DNA of 36,495 nucleotides. It comes from CAYJIX01 sp964370375. GTDB taxonomy: Bacteria; Desulfobacterota; Desulfovibrionia; Desulfovibrionales; Desulfovibrionaceae. The translations under genes were made by a program, and so were the position numbers. This document shows, in pieces, positions 7,158-15,476 of this stretch. The stretch spans positions 1 through 36,495 of the forward strand of contig CAYJIX010000021.1 of NCBI GenBank assembly GCA_964370375.1. Direction: 5' to 3'. How positions within the stretch are numbered: the first letter of the stretch is position 1; the number at the start of each line of letters is the position of its first letter. Below the pieces are notes generated by a model. It saw only the letters and a list, made by a program, of their open reading frames with translations, had not been told where the DNA came from and did not search any database.

Positions 7158-9287
7158 CTATTGCTTAAGGCCGAGCAGCACTTGCATCATTTGGTCTGCT
7201 GTGGTGATAAGTTTTGCCGCTGCCGTATAGGAGTGCTGGAATTTGATAAGGCTGGCCATTTCTTCGTCAAGGTTCACGCCTGAAATGCTGGCGGCGCGAA
7301 CTTCAAGATCTGTTGAAAGGGCCTGAGTATAATCTTGGTTGGTCATGGCAGAGCGCGTATCAGCACCCACAAAGCCCACCAAAACGCCGTAGTATCCGCC
7401 AAGGGTTTGCGAAGTGTTTTCCCAGCTGGTGGAAAAAGCTACATCCTTTGTGGATAAAGAGAACATGTCAAGGGCTAATGAATTGTCTTCGGTGATCTGC
7501 CCGTTTGAGTTGACTCTTCCTGCATTGATATACTGCACATCTTGCACGATATGGGCGTTCATGGATAGGGTAGAGGCGTTTTCACCTTGAAAAAACGTAT
7601 TGATGCCAAGGCCTGCCAAAAGTCCCGTTGTGTCCGCGGCAGCTGCAAAGGAATAGCCTTGTTCGGCTGTTAATTGCAATTTACCGTCCACCATGGAGGC
7701 GTGCATAAATTCACCATACCCATTCACAGGGTCATTGATGGCGGTGATCAGATCGTCCATGGAATGGACATTAGGGTCAAAGCTTTGAATGCCCGGTGTT
7801 GCCGTATCAAAGTCAAGGGATTCGGGAATACCGTTTGGCGGCGTGCCCTTTGGCAAAGGTTCCCCAAGGTCGTCATAGATTTGAAAGGATAAATTGCCGT
7901 TGGTCAGTTTATCGTTATAGCTAAGGCCTGATTGGTCTGAGCCAAGGGCTACATCCATGCGGTCAATCTGGTAGGTGCCAAGGGCGTGAGTCATATCAGT
8001 AGAGGCGCCTTGGCTGTGGATGTTATTGACCTCCCAAATAAGGGTTTCGGCAAAGGCGTCCAATTTATCGATAAAGCGCCCAACGTTATGATCGCGCACC
8101 GAATAATAGGCTGCTAACGTGCCGCCTGTTAAACGCTCACCATTGTCAGTGCCGTCGCTCAAGACTTGCGGCGTGATGTTCAAAGGATCGCGCGTGGGCG
8201 AATTCCAATAAAGTCCACTTTTGGGCACGATTTCAAAGCGATCGCCGCTTGAAAGTTGCGTGGGGTCGGCGGTAAAGGCCACTTCAAGGTCTTTTACCTT
8301 AATGGTGGCGTCAGGTTCTGTGGGGATGAGGACATGGAGTTCTGATCCGTCATCATCCCGCAACCATGTTCTGCCACCGTCAAGGGATACGCGCATGCTG
8401 CCTTGAGTTCCTGGCGCAGGGGTATCTGTGGGAGGGGTGACGATTTCAAAGGTGTATTCGTGGGAATCTGTCCCCATAAAGCTCATGGAACCTGTGTATT
8501 CAGATTCAGGGCTAAGGTAATTTTCAATACGGTAAGCTTCAACCTCTAAGGAATAAATGACGTCTCGTTCAAGGAGCGGCAGGCCTGAACTTGTGCGGAT
8601 GGTAAAATCTGCAGGGCCGTTGTCTTGAATATCCAAGTCAATCAATTCTGATAACTGGCGTACCAATTGATCGCGCTCGTCAAGCAGAGCGTTGATATTG
8701 TTGATACCCGGATTGTATTCGTTGCCTATTTGATCGTTAATGGCATGAATGGATTCTAAAAGGTCGTTGACATCGCGCACGGTTTGTTCGATGTACGAAT
8801 CCATTTGATTTTGGGTTGAAGTAAGGGATTCTTTGGCACTATTGATCAAATAGTTTAAGGTTTCGGCATTGGCCAATAAGGATTCGCGCGTGGCCATGTC
8901 GTCCGGGCGGTTGGTCAAATCATTCCAATCGGTAAAAAACGCACCAAGGGCAGAGCTTATGCCGGAGCTGTTGGATTCGTTAAAAATGCTTTCAACGCTT
9001 TGCAAAATGGTAGCTTGCTCGTTCCAACGGCTGTACTCGGAAAATTTTTCCAGATAGGAATTTTCCACAAAGCGGTCAAAATTGCGATAGATCTCTTCAA
9101 CCTCAACGCCATTGCCAAGGCCTTGAATATGAATACCGTGGATTTGCAGGTCTTGGAAAAGAACCGTCTGCCTGCTGTACCCTTCGGTATCGACATTGGC
9201 AATATTGCTACCAGTGACATTGATGGCCACTTGGTTAGCCAAAAGGGCTGAAGTGCCAATATTCATTAAGGAATTTAGGCCTGCCAT
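7158..9287 (-). CDS. flgK: Flagellar hook-associated protein FlgK (HAP1)
   Basis: FlgK forms the first junction ring on the hook. The N-terminus reads MAGLNSLMNIGTSALLANQV, AINVTGSNIANVDTEGYSRQ, and the C-terminus ends AAKLITTADQMMQVLLGLKQ, both typical of flagellar axial proteins. At 709 residues it exceeds the enteric form (about 550). A beta-rich insertion near residues 274-357 contains SLDGGRTWL, related to the modules in FlgL. The ATG overlaps the flgN stop (TAATG), so translation is coupled to its chaperone. A GGGAGG ribosome-binding site lies before the ATG. Confidence 0.95.
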   Translation of the reverse strand: MAGLNSLMNIGTSALLANQVAINVTGSNIANVDTEGYSRQTVLFQDLQIHGIHIQGLGNGVEVEEIYRNFDRFVENSYLEKFSEYSRWNEQATILQSVESIFNESNSSGISSALGAFFTDWNDLTNRPDDMATRESLLANAETLNYLINSAKESLTSTQNQMDSYIEQTVRDVNDLLESIHAINDQIGNEYNPGINNINALLDERDQLVRQLSELIDLDIQDNGPADFTIRTSSGLPLLERDVIYSLEVEAYRIENYLSPESEYTGSMSFMGTDSHEYTFEIVTPPTDTPAPGTQGSMRVSLDGGRTWLRDDDGSELHVLIPTEPDATIKVKDLEVAFTADPTQLSSGDRFEIVPKSGLYWNSPTRDPLNITPQVLSDGTDNGERLTGGTLAAYYSVRDHNVGRFIDKLDAFAETLIWEVNNIHSQGASTDMTHALGTYQIDRMDVALGSDQSGLSYNDKLTNGNLSFQIYDDLGEPLPKGTPPNGIPESLDFDTATPGIQSFDPNVHSMDDLITAINDPVNGYGEFMHASMVDGKLQLTAEQGYSFAAAADTTGLLAGLGINTFFQGENASTLSMNAHIVQDVQYINAGRVNSNGQITEDNSLALDMFSLSTKDVAFSTSWENTSQTLGGYYGVLVGFVGADTRSAMTNQDYTQALSTDLEVRAASISGVNLDEEMASLIKFQHSYTAAAKLITTADQMMQVLLGLKQ

Positions 9288-9751
9288 TAGAGCCTCCCTG
9301 AAAGAAGGGCCGCTTGCGCTTTATTTTGCTGATACACGCCTTTTTTGCCGTACACGTTTGTGCTTTTGGGTTGCACTTGTTTGTGCAAAAAGCTGAGTAA
9401 GGATTTGCTTTGATCAAGCAAGGCTAAGGAAAGTTCGGCATTGTGCGAAGCTTGACGACTGCATTTTTGTTCATAGTTGTCAATAGCTTGCCAAAGTGTT
9501 TGAATGTCCTCTTTAGCATCGTCCATGAGCATGGCTGCAAAATCAAGCACCTTGCCGCCGCCAAGCTGTTTTTGCACAAACAGCTTTTCATCTGCCAATT
9601 GGCGGATAAGCTCATGTATGGAAAGCTCAATGGTGAGTATTTCCGCTGAACGATGTTCCATAAGCATGCTGAACTCTTCATCTAAAAGTTCGTCTAATAG
9701 CATAAGCCCACGGTATTGCCGATCAAGACTGTTGCGGATAACCTCAAACAT
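9287..9751 (-). CDS. flgN: Flagellar export chaperone FlgN
   Basis: FlgN holds FlgK and FlgL in the cytoplasm for type III export. The 154-residue protein is helical: LDRQYRGLMLLDELLDEEFS near the start, then long amphipathic helices. Its C-terminal NVYGKKGVYQQ resembles the conserved tail of the family (NTYG..G). Sequence conservation in FlgN is low, but the position directly before flgK and flgL, the size and the tail agree. GGGAGAAAG serves as ribosome-binding site. No flgM lies beside it; the gap to flgJ is only 28 nt. Confidence 0.85.
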   Translation of the reverse strand: MFEVIRNSLDRQYRGLMLLDELLDEEFSMLMEHRSAEILTIELSIHELIRQLADEKLFVQKQLGGGKVLDFAAMLMDDAKEDIQTLWQAIDNYEQKCSRQASHNAELSLALLDQSKSLLSFLHKQVQPKSTNVYGKKGVYQQNKAQAALLSGRL

Positions 9752-9779
9752 GGCACTTTCTCCCTTGTTAACAAAACTG

Positions 9780-10769
9780 CTAACTCAATTGCTCTTTCAG
9801 AAGATGTTCTGCCGTGGAAGTATCAGGTTCATGCACTGCTTCCACGGGCTGTTGCTTGGGATTTGCAAAATCTGGGCCAGTGGATAAATTTTCCCTATGG
9901 ACAGCTGAGGAGATGTTCGTTCCTGTGGAACCTTGCATGGGTGCAGAGGTAATACCCTGCCCATTGGGGACGTGGCTCGTAGTTATGGTTTGGCGGCCTG
10001 TTTGTTGCGTGACTATGGGTGCTGTGCGTTCCACACGCGGCTGGCTGTTGTACACAAATTGTTGTTCCTGCGAAGGTGGTGGAGCTATGACATTGCTTAC
10101 CGGGGACGTGGGCTTGGCTGTTTGTGCTGCAAAATCACGTAAAGCGGCTTCTACGGCACTAAGGGCCGTATTTTGTCCGTTAGGATTTACTTCGCCACCA
10201 ACAAGAAGCTCTTGCGCCTCAGGGGTTAGTTGGTCTTGCGCGGCCTCACTGTAAAGGTCGTGAGTTTCTAGCAGGGGCTTGGCTTCTGCCTTAGCCGCTT
10301 CTGTAGCTGTGCCGCCATCCATGGCCATAGGGGCAGACACAAGCGGCACAGGTTCAATGTCCATGGGGGTACGGCGTGCAGTCATGGCGGCAACATCGCT
10401 CGCGCTTTGTAAATTGCGCGAAAGCTGGCTCATCATCATATCCGCAAGGCCGATACCGCCGGCACTTGCCATGCTTTTGCCAAGCTCTTGATCGTACATG
10501 CTTTGCCACATTTTTTCATCGCGGCTACCTGTGATCATGCCGTCTTTAGGGAGGCTAGCGCGCATGCCTTCCCACATTTTTTGGATGAATAAGGCCTCAA
10601 AGCCCTCACAAGCGGTGCGCAGTTTTTTTTCTTTGGCAGCGTTGTCTGTTGTACCATTAAGGGCCGTGCCGGAAGTCTCAATCTCCCGTTGGCGGGCCTT
10701 GATCTCTACTTCATTCAGCGTTGAGCGCACCATGGCGGTGTCGCCCAATGGTCCTAAGGTCATGGCCAT
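9780..10769 (-). CDS. flgJ: FlgJ-type flagellar rod-binding protein, no muramidase domain
   Basis: Residues 48-120 form the rod-binding domain: KLRTACEGFEALFIQKMWEG, then MWQSMYDQELGKSMA and GIGLADMMMSQLSRNL. In enterics this domain caps the growing rod and is fused to a glucosaminidase domain. Here no hydrolase motif follows. Residues about 125-329 are a low-complexity Pro/Thr/Ala/Gln-rich tail, probably disordered. Peptidoglycan opening must therefore come from another enzyme. The start ATG overlaps the flgI stop (TAATG), with GAGGTGC as ribosome-binding site; a second in-frame ATG lies two codons on. Confidence 0.88.
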   Translation of the reverse strand: MAMTLGPLGDTAMVRSTLNEVEIKARQREIETSGTALNGTTDNAAKEKKLRTACEGFEALFIQKMWEGMRASLPKDGMITGSRDEKMWQSMYDQELGKSMASAGGIGLADMMMSQLSRNLQSASDVAAMTARRTPMDIEPVPLVSAPMAMDGGTATEAAKAEAKPLLETHDLYSEAAQDQLTPEAQELLVGGEVNPNGQNTALSAVEAALRDFAAQTAKPTSPVSNVIAPPPSQEQQFVYNSQPRVERTAPIVTQQTGRQTITTSHVPNGQGITSAPMQGSTGTNISSAVHRENLSTGPDFANPKQQPVEAVHEPDTSTAEHLLKEQLS

Positions 10770-11914
10770 TAGAGCACCTCTAATTCGGCGTGCAAGGCGC
10801 CGGATGATTTGAGGGTTTTTAAAATGGAAATAAGGTCACGCGGTGTTGCACCAATGGCGTTGAGGCCGTCCACAAGCTCTTGTAAGGTGGCTCCTTCAAG
10901 CAGGTGAAGGTTGCGGTTTTCCTCACGCACATTGATGGCGGTTTCAGGCACAACCACGGTTTGCCCTTGGCTAAAGGGGCCTGGTTGTGAAACTTGGGCC
11001 GATTCTTGTACCGTAACCTGCAAATTGCCGTGAGCCACAGCCACGTGGGATAGGCGCACATCGCGCCCCAAAACCACGGTACCTGTGCGTTCGTCCACAA
11101 CAACCTTGGCAATGGAATCAGGGGTTATTTCCAAATTTTCTACTGAGGCGATGAGCGGTACCAAATTGCCCTGATAGGCGCGGGGGATTTCAATATGCAC
11201 GGTGCCGGAATTTTCCGCCTTGGCATAATTGCCGCCCATGGAGGCGTTTAAACGCTCCACAACCTGCATGGTGGTGGAAAAATCGTTGTTGCTCATGTGC
11301 AGGGTTAAATGGTCTTGCTGGTTAAAGTCAAAGGGTACAGCGCGTTCAATGGTGGCACCGCCGGGCACAGTGGCCACGGTGGTGTTGTTTTTTTGGGTTC
11401 TGGCAGCAGCGCCTTCAACAGAATAGCCGCCAAGGGCCAAGGAGCCTTGCGCAAGGGCATATACCTTACCATCCACACCCTTTAACGGTGTTTGCAACAG
11501 CACGCCGCCTTGCAAACTTGTGGCAGCGCCAACGCTTGATACGGTAATGTCCAAAGGCGAGCCGGGCTTTGCAGAAACAGGCATTTTGGCTGTTACCATA
11601 ACAGCTGCCACGTTGCTGGGCTTTAAATCATCTGGGTCAACGGCAACGCCCATACGTTGGAGCATGTTGGACATGGAACGGTTGGTAAAAGGCGAATCGC
11701 GTTTATCCCCCGTACCGCCAAGGCCCACAACAAGGCCATAGCCCACCAATTGGTTGTTGCGCATGCCTGAAAAAACAGCAATATCTTTAATCCGTACAGC
11801 TTCGGCAGGGGTAAAAAGTCCGCACAGCATACACATTATGACGCCAATGACGGCAACTTTGAATGAGCCAAACAGGGGCATACGGCAAAGGGTACGGTGA
11901 AGGGTAGTATTCAT
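10769..11914 (-). CDS. flgI: Flagellar P-ring protein FlgI
   Basis: FlgI forms the periplasmic ring in the peptidoglycan layer. A Sec signal peptide occupies residues 1-39 with probable cleavage after AEA. The mature start VRIKDIAVFSGMRNNQLVGY, then GLVVGLGGTGDKRDSPFTNR, is the family hallmark, and GVDGKVYALAQGSLALGGY and VVVDERTGTVVLGRDVRLS follow as expected. The length, 381, is normal. AGGAGA precedes the ATG. It is separated from flgH by 37 nt that hold a short tandem repeat. Confidence 0.97.
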   Translation of the reverse strand: MNTTLHRTLCRMPLFGSFKVAVIGVIMCMLCGLFTPAEAVRIKDIAVFSGMRNNQLVGYGLVVGLGGTGDKRDSPFTNRSMSNMLQRMGVAVDPDDLKPSNVAAVMVTAKMPVSAKPGSPLDITVSSVGAATSLQGGVLLQTPLKGVDGKVYALAQGSLALGGYSVEGAAARTQKNNTTVATVPGGATIERAVPFDFNQQDHLTLHMSNNDFSTTMQVVERLNASMGGNYAKAENSGTVHIEIPRAYQGNLVPLIASVENLEITPDSIAKVVVDERTGTVVLGRDVRLSHVAVAHGNLQVTVQESAQVSQPGPFSQGQTVVVPETAINVREENRNLHLLEGATLQELVDGLNAIGATPRDLISILKTLKSSGALHAELEVL

Positions 11915-11930
11915 GATGATCTCCTAAAAA

Positions 11931-11955
11931 CCTATGAAAACCTATGAAAACCTAG
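11931..11955. repeat. 10-bp tandem repeat between flgH and flgI
   Basis: CCTATGAAAA occurs twice in a row, followed by a third partial copy CCTAG that includes the flgH stop codon. It fills most of the 37-nt intercistronic gap. It may have grown by slippage; no function is evident. Confidence 0.7.
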
Positions 11956-12683
11956 AACGGCCAAACATTATCCATAAGGCGAGTAAACCAGCCGGGCTTT
12001 TGTTTGTCTGATAAAACGCCGGCACCATAATAGGCAATCTGCGCATCAGCAATGCGCGTTGATTCAATGGAATTGTCGGCAGCTACGTCAATAGATCTAA
12101 TAAGTCCCGTCACCACAAGGTATTGGGTTTCGTTATTGACCCGACTTTCACGCACGCCTTCAATTTGCAACAAACCGCCCGGCAATATACGGGTAACACG
12201 TGCTGCAATGGTGGCTGTGACTGTGCCTTCGTTTGTCACTTCGCCTGTGCTTGACGAACTGCTGTCAGACTGGGTCTGAAAACCGATGCCGCCGCTTGCC
12301 ATGCTGGGGCCAATGCCGCCCGGGAGCATGCTGGCACTGCTTTGACCAAAAAAAGCGTCCACACCGTAGACATTGGAATTGGTCTTTTCTGCGGTCAGGT
12401 CAGACTTGCTTGTGGCTTTGTTGTTTTCCACAACCTTTACCATAACAATATCGCCCACACGTCTGGCCCTTGTATCGGCAAAAAGGCCGTCACTTTCGCT
12501 GTCCATATACAAGGAGCCGGGGTTGTTGTACCGCTCTTCAGGTTGTACATAGGCCTGAGGGGGCGTGATGGTCGGCATGGCGGTTGGCGTTTGCTTTGCC
12601 GCATTGCACCCTGTCAGTAAAATGACAAAAAAACTTGCCATACCTAGGGAATAGCCAGCGCGTTTTGCCTGTAAAACTAGCAT
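11952..12683 (-). CDS. flgH: Flagellar L-ring lipoprotein FlgH
   Basis: FlgH forms the ring in the outer membrane. The N-terminal signal has lipobox ILLTGC, with C26 lipidated. The family motif GSLYMDSESDGLFADTRARRVGDIVMVKVVE is intact, as are EGTVTATIAARVTRILPGGLLQIEG and YLVVTGLIRSIDVAADNSIESTRIADAQI. The length of 243 is normal. The middle holds a Ser/Gly-rich stretch (SDSSSSSTGE). It lies between flgA and flgI, as is usual for the ring genes. Confidence 0.97.
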   Translation of the reverse strand: MLVLQAKRAGYSLGMASFFVILLTGCNAAKQTPTAMPTITPPQAYVQPEERYNNPGSLYMDSESDGLFADTRARRVGDIVMVKVVENNKATSKSDLTAEKTNSNVYGVDAFFGQSSASMLPGGIGPSMASGGIGFQTQSDSSSSSTGEVTNEGTVTATIAARVTRILPGGLLQIEGVRESRVNNETQYLVVTGLIRSIDVAADNSIESTRIADAQIAYYGAGVLSDKQKPGWFTRLMDNVWPF

Positions 12684-12697
12684 GATAGGCTCCTACA

Positions 12698-13681
12698 TTA
12701 TTTTGTTTCAACAACGCCGCTACTACGTACAACGGCATAGATTTGTTTCTTACTCTGCAAATTGCGCACCAAAATAGTATCGCCCGGGCCCCCGTCAGCC
12801 AAGACTTCTGCCAAAACTTTCAGCTCAACATTGCCGCGCCTATAAATAAGGTCTACAATATCGCCTTTTTTCACCATATCAAGGGCCGTAATGTCGCTGG
12901 TATAAATGGGTTGGCCCGTGCCAATAGAGCGCGTAACTTGCCATGGGCCGCCCTTGCCGTCCCATAACTCGCGGCGAAGCTGGGCCAAGTTGCGCCGCTG
13001 CCAAGTGACACTGTCAGCTGTCAAAGCGTCTCCACGGTTTAAAGGCTGCGCTGCAGAAGGCACGCTTGCCCACAGATTTAGTGTGGCAGAACCCGTAAAG
13101 CGGCGGATATCGCTCCCATCCACCTCTTGAATCACAAAACGTAACGCCACACGCCCGGGCTCTAGCTTGACAGGGTCAAGGATCACTCGCTGGCCTTGAT
13201 GCTCTAAAAACACATAAGGGGGAAGGCGAAACTCTAAAAGCTCAGCCTCTCCGTGTAAAAGACGCATTTCGGGAGTCAATGTCTTGACAACAAGGCTGCG
13301 TAAATCTTCCTCTCGCAGCACTGCTCCGCCACGCTGGATAACCATAGAGCTTGGCACAATGCAAAGGTCAGCATAGGTGCCTAGGGTTTCACGCAAGGCT
13401 TGCGTGAGCCTGTTTTTGGTGATTTGTAAAGGTTTTCCCGGCTCAGGTGGGGCAGGCCATAAAGGACGGGCAGAGAGCTGCTCCCACACACCGGCAGGGG
13501 GGGTGCCGTGGACCTCGCCAATATCTTGCAGGCGCACCATGCCCGTAGGCACAACAGCGGCCTCATGCAGGCGGATACGCCACGTTTGTTGTGCTGAAGC
13601 GTTTGCATAAAGTGGTGCAAACCCAGCAACATAAAGGCATAGTATGAGAAAAATATAAATAAATCGAAACTTCATGGGCAT
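12698..13681 (-). CDS. flgA: Flagellar P-ring assembly chaperone FlgA
   Basis: FlgA is a periplasmic chaperone for FlgI. A signal peptide follows the start (KFRFIYIFLILCLYVAGFAP, cleavage near ANA-SA). The C-terminal SAF/FlgA domain reads RGDALTADSVTWQRRNLAQL, TRSIGTGQPIYTSDI and VKKGDIVDLIYRRGNVELKV. I chose ATG at 13681 (327 residues; ATG at 13675 is also possible). The longer frame from a TTG at 13717 is unlikely because that TTG overlaps the -12 element of the promoter at 13714-13727. It is the first gene of the operon; flgF and flgG are not next to it. Confidence 0.92.
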   Translation of the reverse strand: MPMKFRFIYIFLILCLYVAGFAPLYANASAQQTWRIRLHEAAVVPTGMVRLQDIGEVHGTPPAGVWEQLSARPLWPAPPEPGKPLQITKNRLTQALRETLGTYADLCIVPSSMVIQRGGAVLREEDLRSLVVKTLTPEMRLLHGEAELLEFRLPPYVFLEHQGQRVILDPVKLEPGRVALRFVIQEVDGSDIRRFTGSATLNLWASVPSAAQPLNRGDALTADSVTWQRRNLAQLRRELWDGKGGPWQVTRSIGTGQPIYTSDITALDMVKKGDIVDLIYRRGNVELKVLAEVLADGGPGDTILVRNLQSKKQIYAVVRSSGVVETK

Positions 13682-13713
13682 GACCCGTAGATAAAAAGGT
13701 TTGTCATGATTAT

Positions 13714-13727
13714 GCAAAAATAGGGCC
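13714..13727 (-). promoter_or_regulatory. Sigma-54 type promoter of the flgA operon
   Basis: On the minus strand the sequence reads CACGGCCCTATTTTTGCATA. It has the invariant GG (plus-strand 13726-13727) and GC (13714-13715) exactly 10 nt apart, with the favourable TTTTGCA at -12 and C after the GG. Transcription would start near 13702, about 20 nt before the ATG at 13681. Early and middle flagellar genes are sigma-54 dependent in many proteobacteria. Confidence 0.72.
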
Positions 13728-14157
13728 GTGAAGTGTTTTTTGTTGCTGTATACGCTGGTTAGGAGCTAATCACCTGCATGTGATACGGGATTTTGAACAA
13801 AATATAGCCTCAAGTGAGCGTTTGGCGCGATGCAGATCCAGATGTTTTGTCAAAAATAACGCGCTAGGGTGAGGGATGTCGTTGAAAAAAATTGATCACA
13901 GCATCCTATCTGTTCCACCATGTAAAGCTGCCTTGGCACAACGGTGAGCACAAACCTGTTCCCAAAAGAGTGTGCACTCGTTTTTTTGAGTAGCACTTTT
14001 TTAAAAAACGTGTTACCAAATCCCTGCTTCACATGATGGGGATGCCCCTGCTTTAAAACGCTGTGAAAAGGCTATGCGGTAACGCGGTTTTTGGTCTTTT
14101 GGCGCGCATACGCTTGATCGGGCCACTATCACATCTTTTTGTTTTTTTGAGGATTTT
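13728..14157. other. Divergent intergenic region between flgA and the ABC importer
   Basis: This 430-bp stretch separates two divergent operons. It holds the upstream side of the sigma-54 promoter, where activator sites would be expected, and the long leader of the ABC operon with the terminator-like hairpin listed separately. A small palindrome GGGGATGCCCC lies near 14038-14048. I see no gene and no riboswitch I can name. Confidence 0.5.
13972..14002 (+). terminator. Intrinsic terminator or attenuator in the ABC operon leader
   Basis: GTGCACTC pairs with GAGTAGCAC (one bulged A) around a T-rich loop, and six T follow directly. The orientation is that of the ABC importer, which starts 156 bp downstream. 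No plus-strand gene precedes it, so it may attenuate transcription of the importer. A promoter upstream of it was not identified. Confidence 0.5.
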
Positions 14158-15327
14158 ATGCAACGTAGCTTTTTTGTTTTTTTATTTTTTTTGCTAAGTG
14201 CTACAGCTTCTTTTGGCCTAACAGTCACGGATATGCGTGGAAAACCCGTTGATATTCCTAGTGATCCAAAACGAATAGCCACCATTGACGATGGTTTTGT
14301 TGAAAGCGTGCTCACGCACCTTGGCAAGATCGATCGCGTGCACGTTATTGGTTCTTGGGGGTTAAAGCGTGATTACAAATACACCTTCAGTACAAGGGAC
14401 GGCGAATCTTTTGAGCACCGTGGCTGGCACGTGATGAAGTTTTTGCATCCATGGCTTGATGAAAAGGTGTGCGTAACGCCGCCTCAAGGGTATGCTATCA
14501 ATTTTGAAGCCTTGGCTGAGGCGGAACCTGATGTGGTGATTTTGCGTGTTGGCGATTGCACGGTAAGTATAAACAACACTGAAGTGATCCAAAAAACCAT
14601 TGACACCATTGAGGCTCTTGGGTTGCCGCTGATCGTCTTGTATTCCCCCACCTATTACCATGGAGAAGGCACAAATTCCATGCGCCAAGAGGCTGCCGTC
14701 ATCGGTGCCCTTTTTGAAGAAGAAGCCAAAGCCGTGAGCTTGGCTGATGCTTTGGCCGCCACAGAAAAGCTTATACGTGAGCGTACCGCCCATATAAAGC
14801 CTGAAGATGCGGCGCGGATTTTATACTTTGGCCTTAGTCCCACAGCGCGCAGTCAGGGGAGTTCCGGTATTGTGTTTGGCGTGAACACGCCGGAATCGTA
14901 TATTATTGAACAGATTGCCGGGGCCCGTAACGCCTTTCGCGGAAAAGGAGCAGGCGTGCCCATAAGCACAGAACAAATCTATGCCCTAGATCCTGATGTG
15001 ATCATTTTGCCCACATCAAACGGGTATCATCCGCCGCGTGAACTGTACGAGGCCCCTTATTATGCAGACTTACAGGAACTGCGCGCTGTACAAGCAAAGC
15101 GGGTCTATGCCATGCCATGGACACCCATGAATTGCGCGCGGCGCGTGGAATACCCCTTGGACATGCTCATCATTGCCAAGGCTGCGTATCCTGCGCTGTT
15201 TGCAGATATTTCTGTCTACGAATTTGCTAAAAAGTTGTATATGGATGTGTATCATGTGGATGAAGCCACAGCCAAGGGCTTGCGATCCACGCAATTGTTG
15301 GACTGGATGGAGGAGGTTGGCTTTTGA
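14158..15327 (+). CDS. Periplasmic binding protein of an FecBCD-type ABC importer (iron chelate or corrinoid)
   Basis: The 389-residue protein has a signal peptide (cleavage near residue 20) and the class III binding-protein pattern: LTVTDMRGKPVDIPSDPKRI, then INFEALAEAEPDVVIL in the first lobe and ISTEQIYALDPDVIILPTSN in the second. This is the PeripBP_2 fold used for iron-siderophore, haem or cobalamin uptake. It heads an operon with a permease and an ATPase, and GAGGA precedes the ATG. The stop codon (in TTTTGAGCC) lies at the start of a dispersed repeat. The ligand cannot be read from sequence; no TonB receptor is near. Confidence 0.85.
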   Translation: MQRSFFVFLFFLLSATASFGLTVTDMRGKPVDIPSDPKRIATIDDGFVESVLTHLGKIDRVHVIGSWGLKRDYKYTFSTRDGESFEHRGWHVMKFLHPWLDEKVCVTPPQGYAINFEALAEAEPDVVILRVGDCTVSINNTEVIQKTIDTIEALGLPLIVLYSPTYYHGEGTNSMRQEAAVIGALFEEEAKAVSLADALAATEKLIRERTAHIKPEDAARILYFGLSPTARSQGSSGIVFGVNTPESYIIEQIAGARNAFRGKGAGVPISTEQIYALDPDVIILPTSNGYHPPRELYEAPYYADLQELRAVQAKRVYAMPWTPMNCARRVEYPLDMLIIAKAAYPALFADISVYEFAKKLYMDVYHVDEATAKGLRSTQLLDWMEEVGF

Positions 15328-15392
15328 GCCACCTGTGCAAGATTAAGATTGGGAAGAAATCAAGAAACATTTTCCCAAATATTTTGAATGCG
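15321..15392 (+). repeat. Dispersed repeat, copy B, between binding protein and permease genes
   Basis: It starts CTTTTGAGCCACCTGTGCAA and aligns over about 70 bp with copy A at 2575-2642, including GATTAAGATTGGGAAGAAAT, then CAAGAAACATTTTCCC and TTTTGAATGC. It sits in the 149-nt gap inside the ABC operon and carries the TGA stop of the binding-protein gene. No matching inverted arm is seen here, so it may be a solo copy. It could dampen expression of the downstream genes. Confidence 0.75.
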
Positions 15393-15476
15393 TGACAGCG
15401 GTGCACAGACAAAATAACCAATATACAAGCGCAACACTTTGCACGAACAAAAAGCAACAAACATGGAACAAGACCT

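Noticed and set aside
13682..13717. TTG start extending FlgA by 12 residues
   Set aside because: It overlaps the -12 element of the sigma-54 promoter and puts charged residues before the signal peptide.
14110..14157. Cobalamin riboswitch before the ABC importer, suggested by a GCCACT string
   Set aside because: The other conserved boxes of the class, including the B12 box, are missing.
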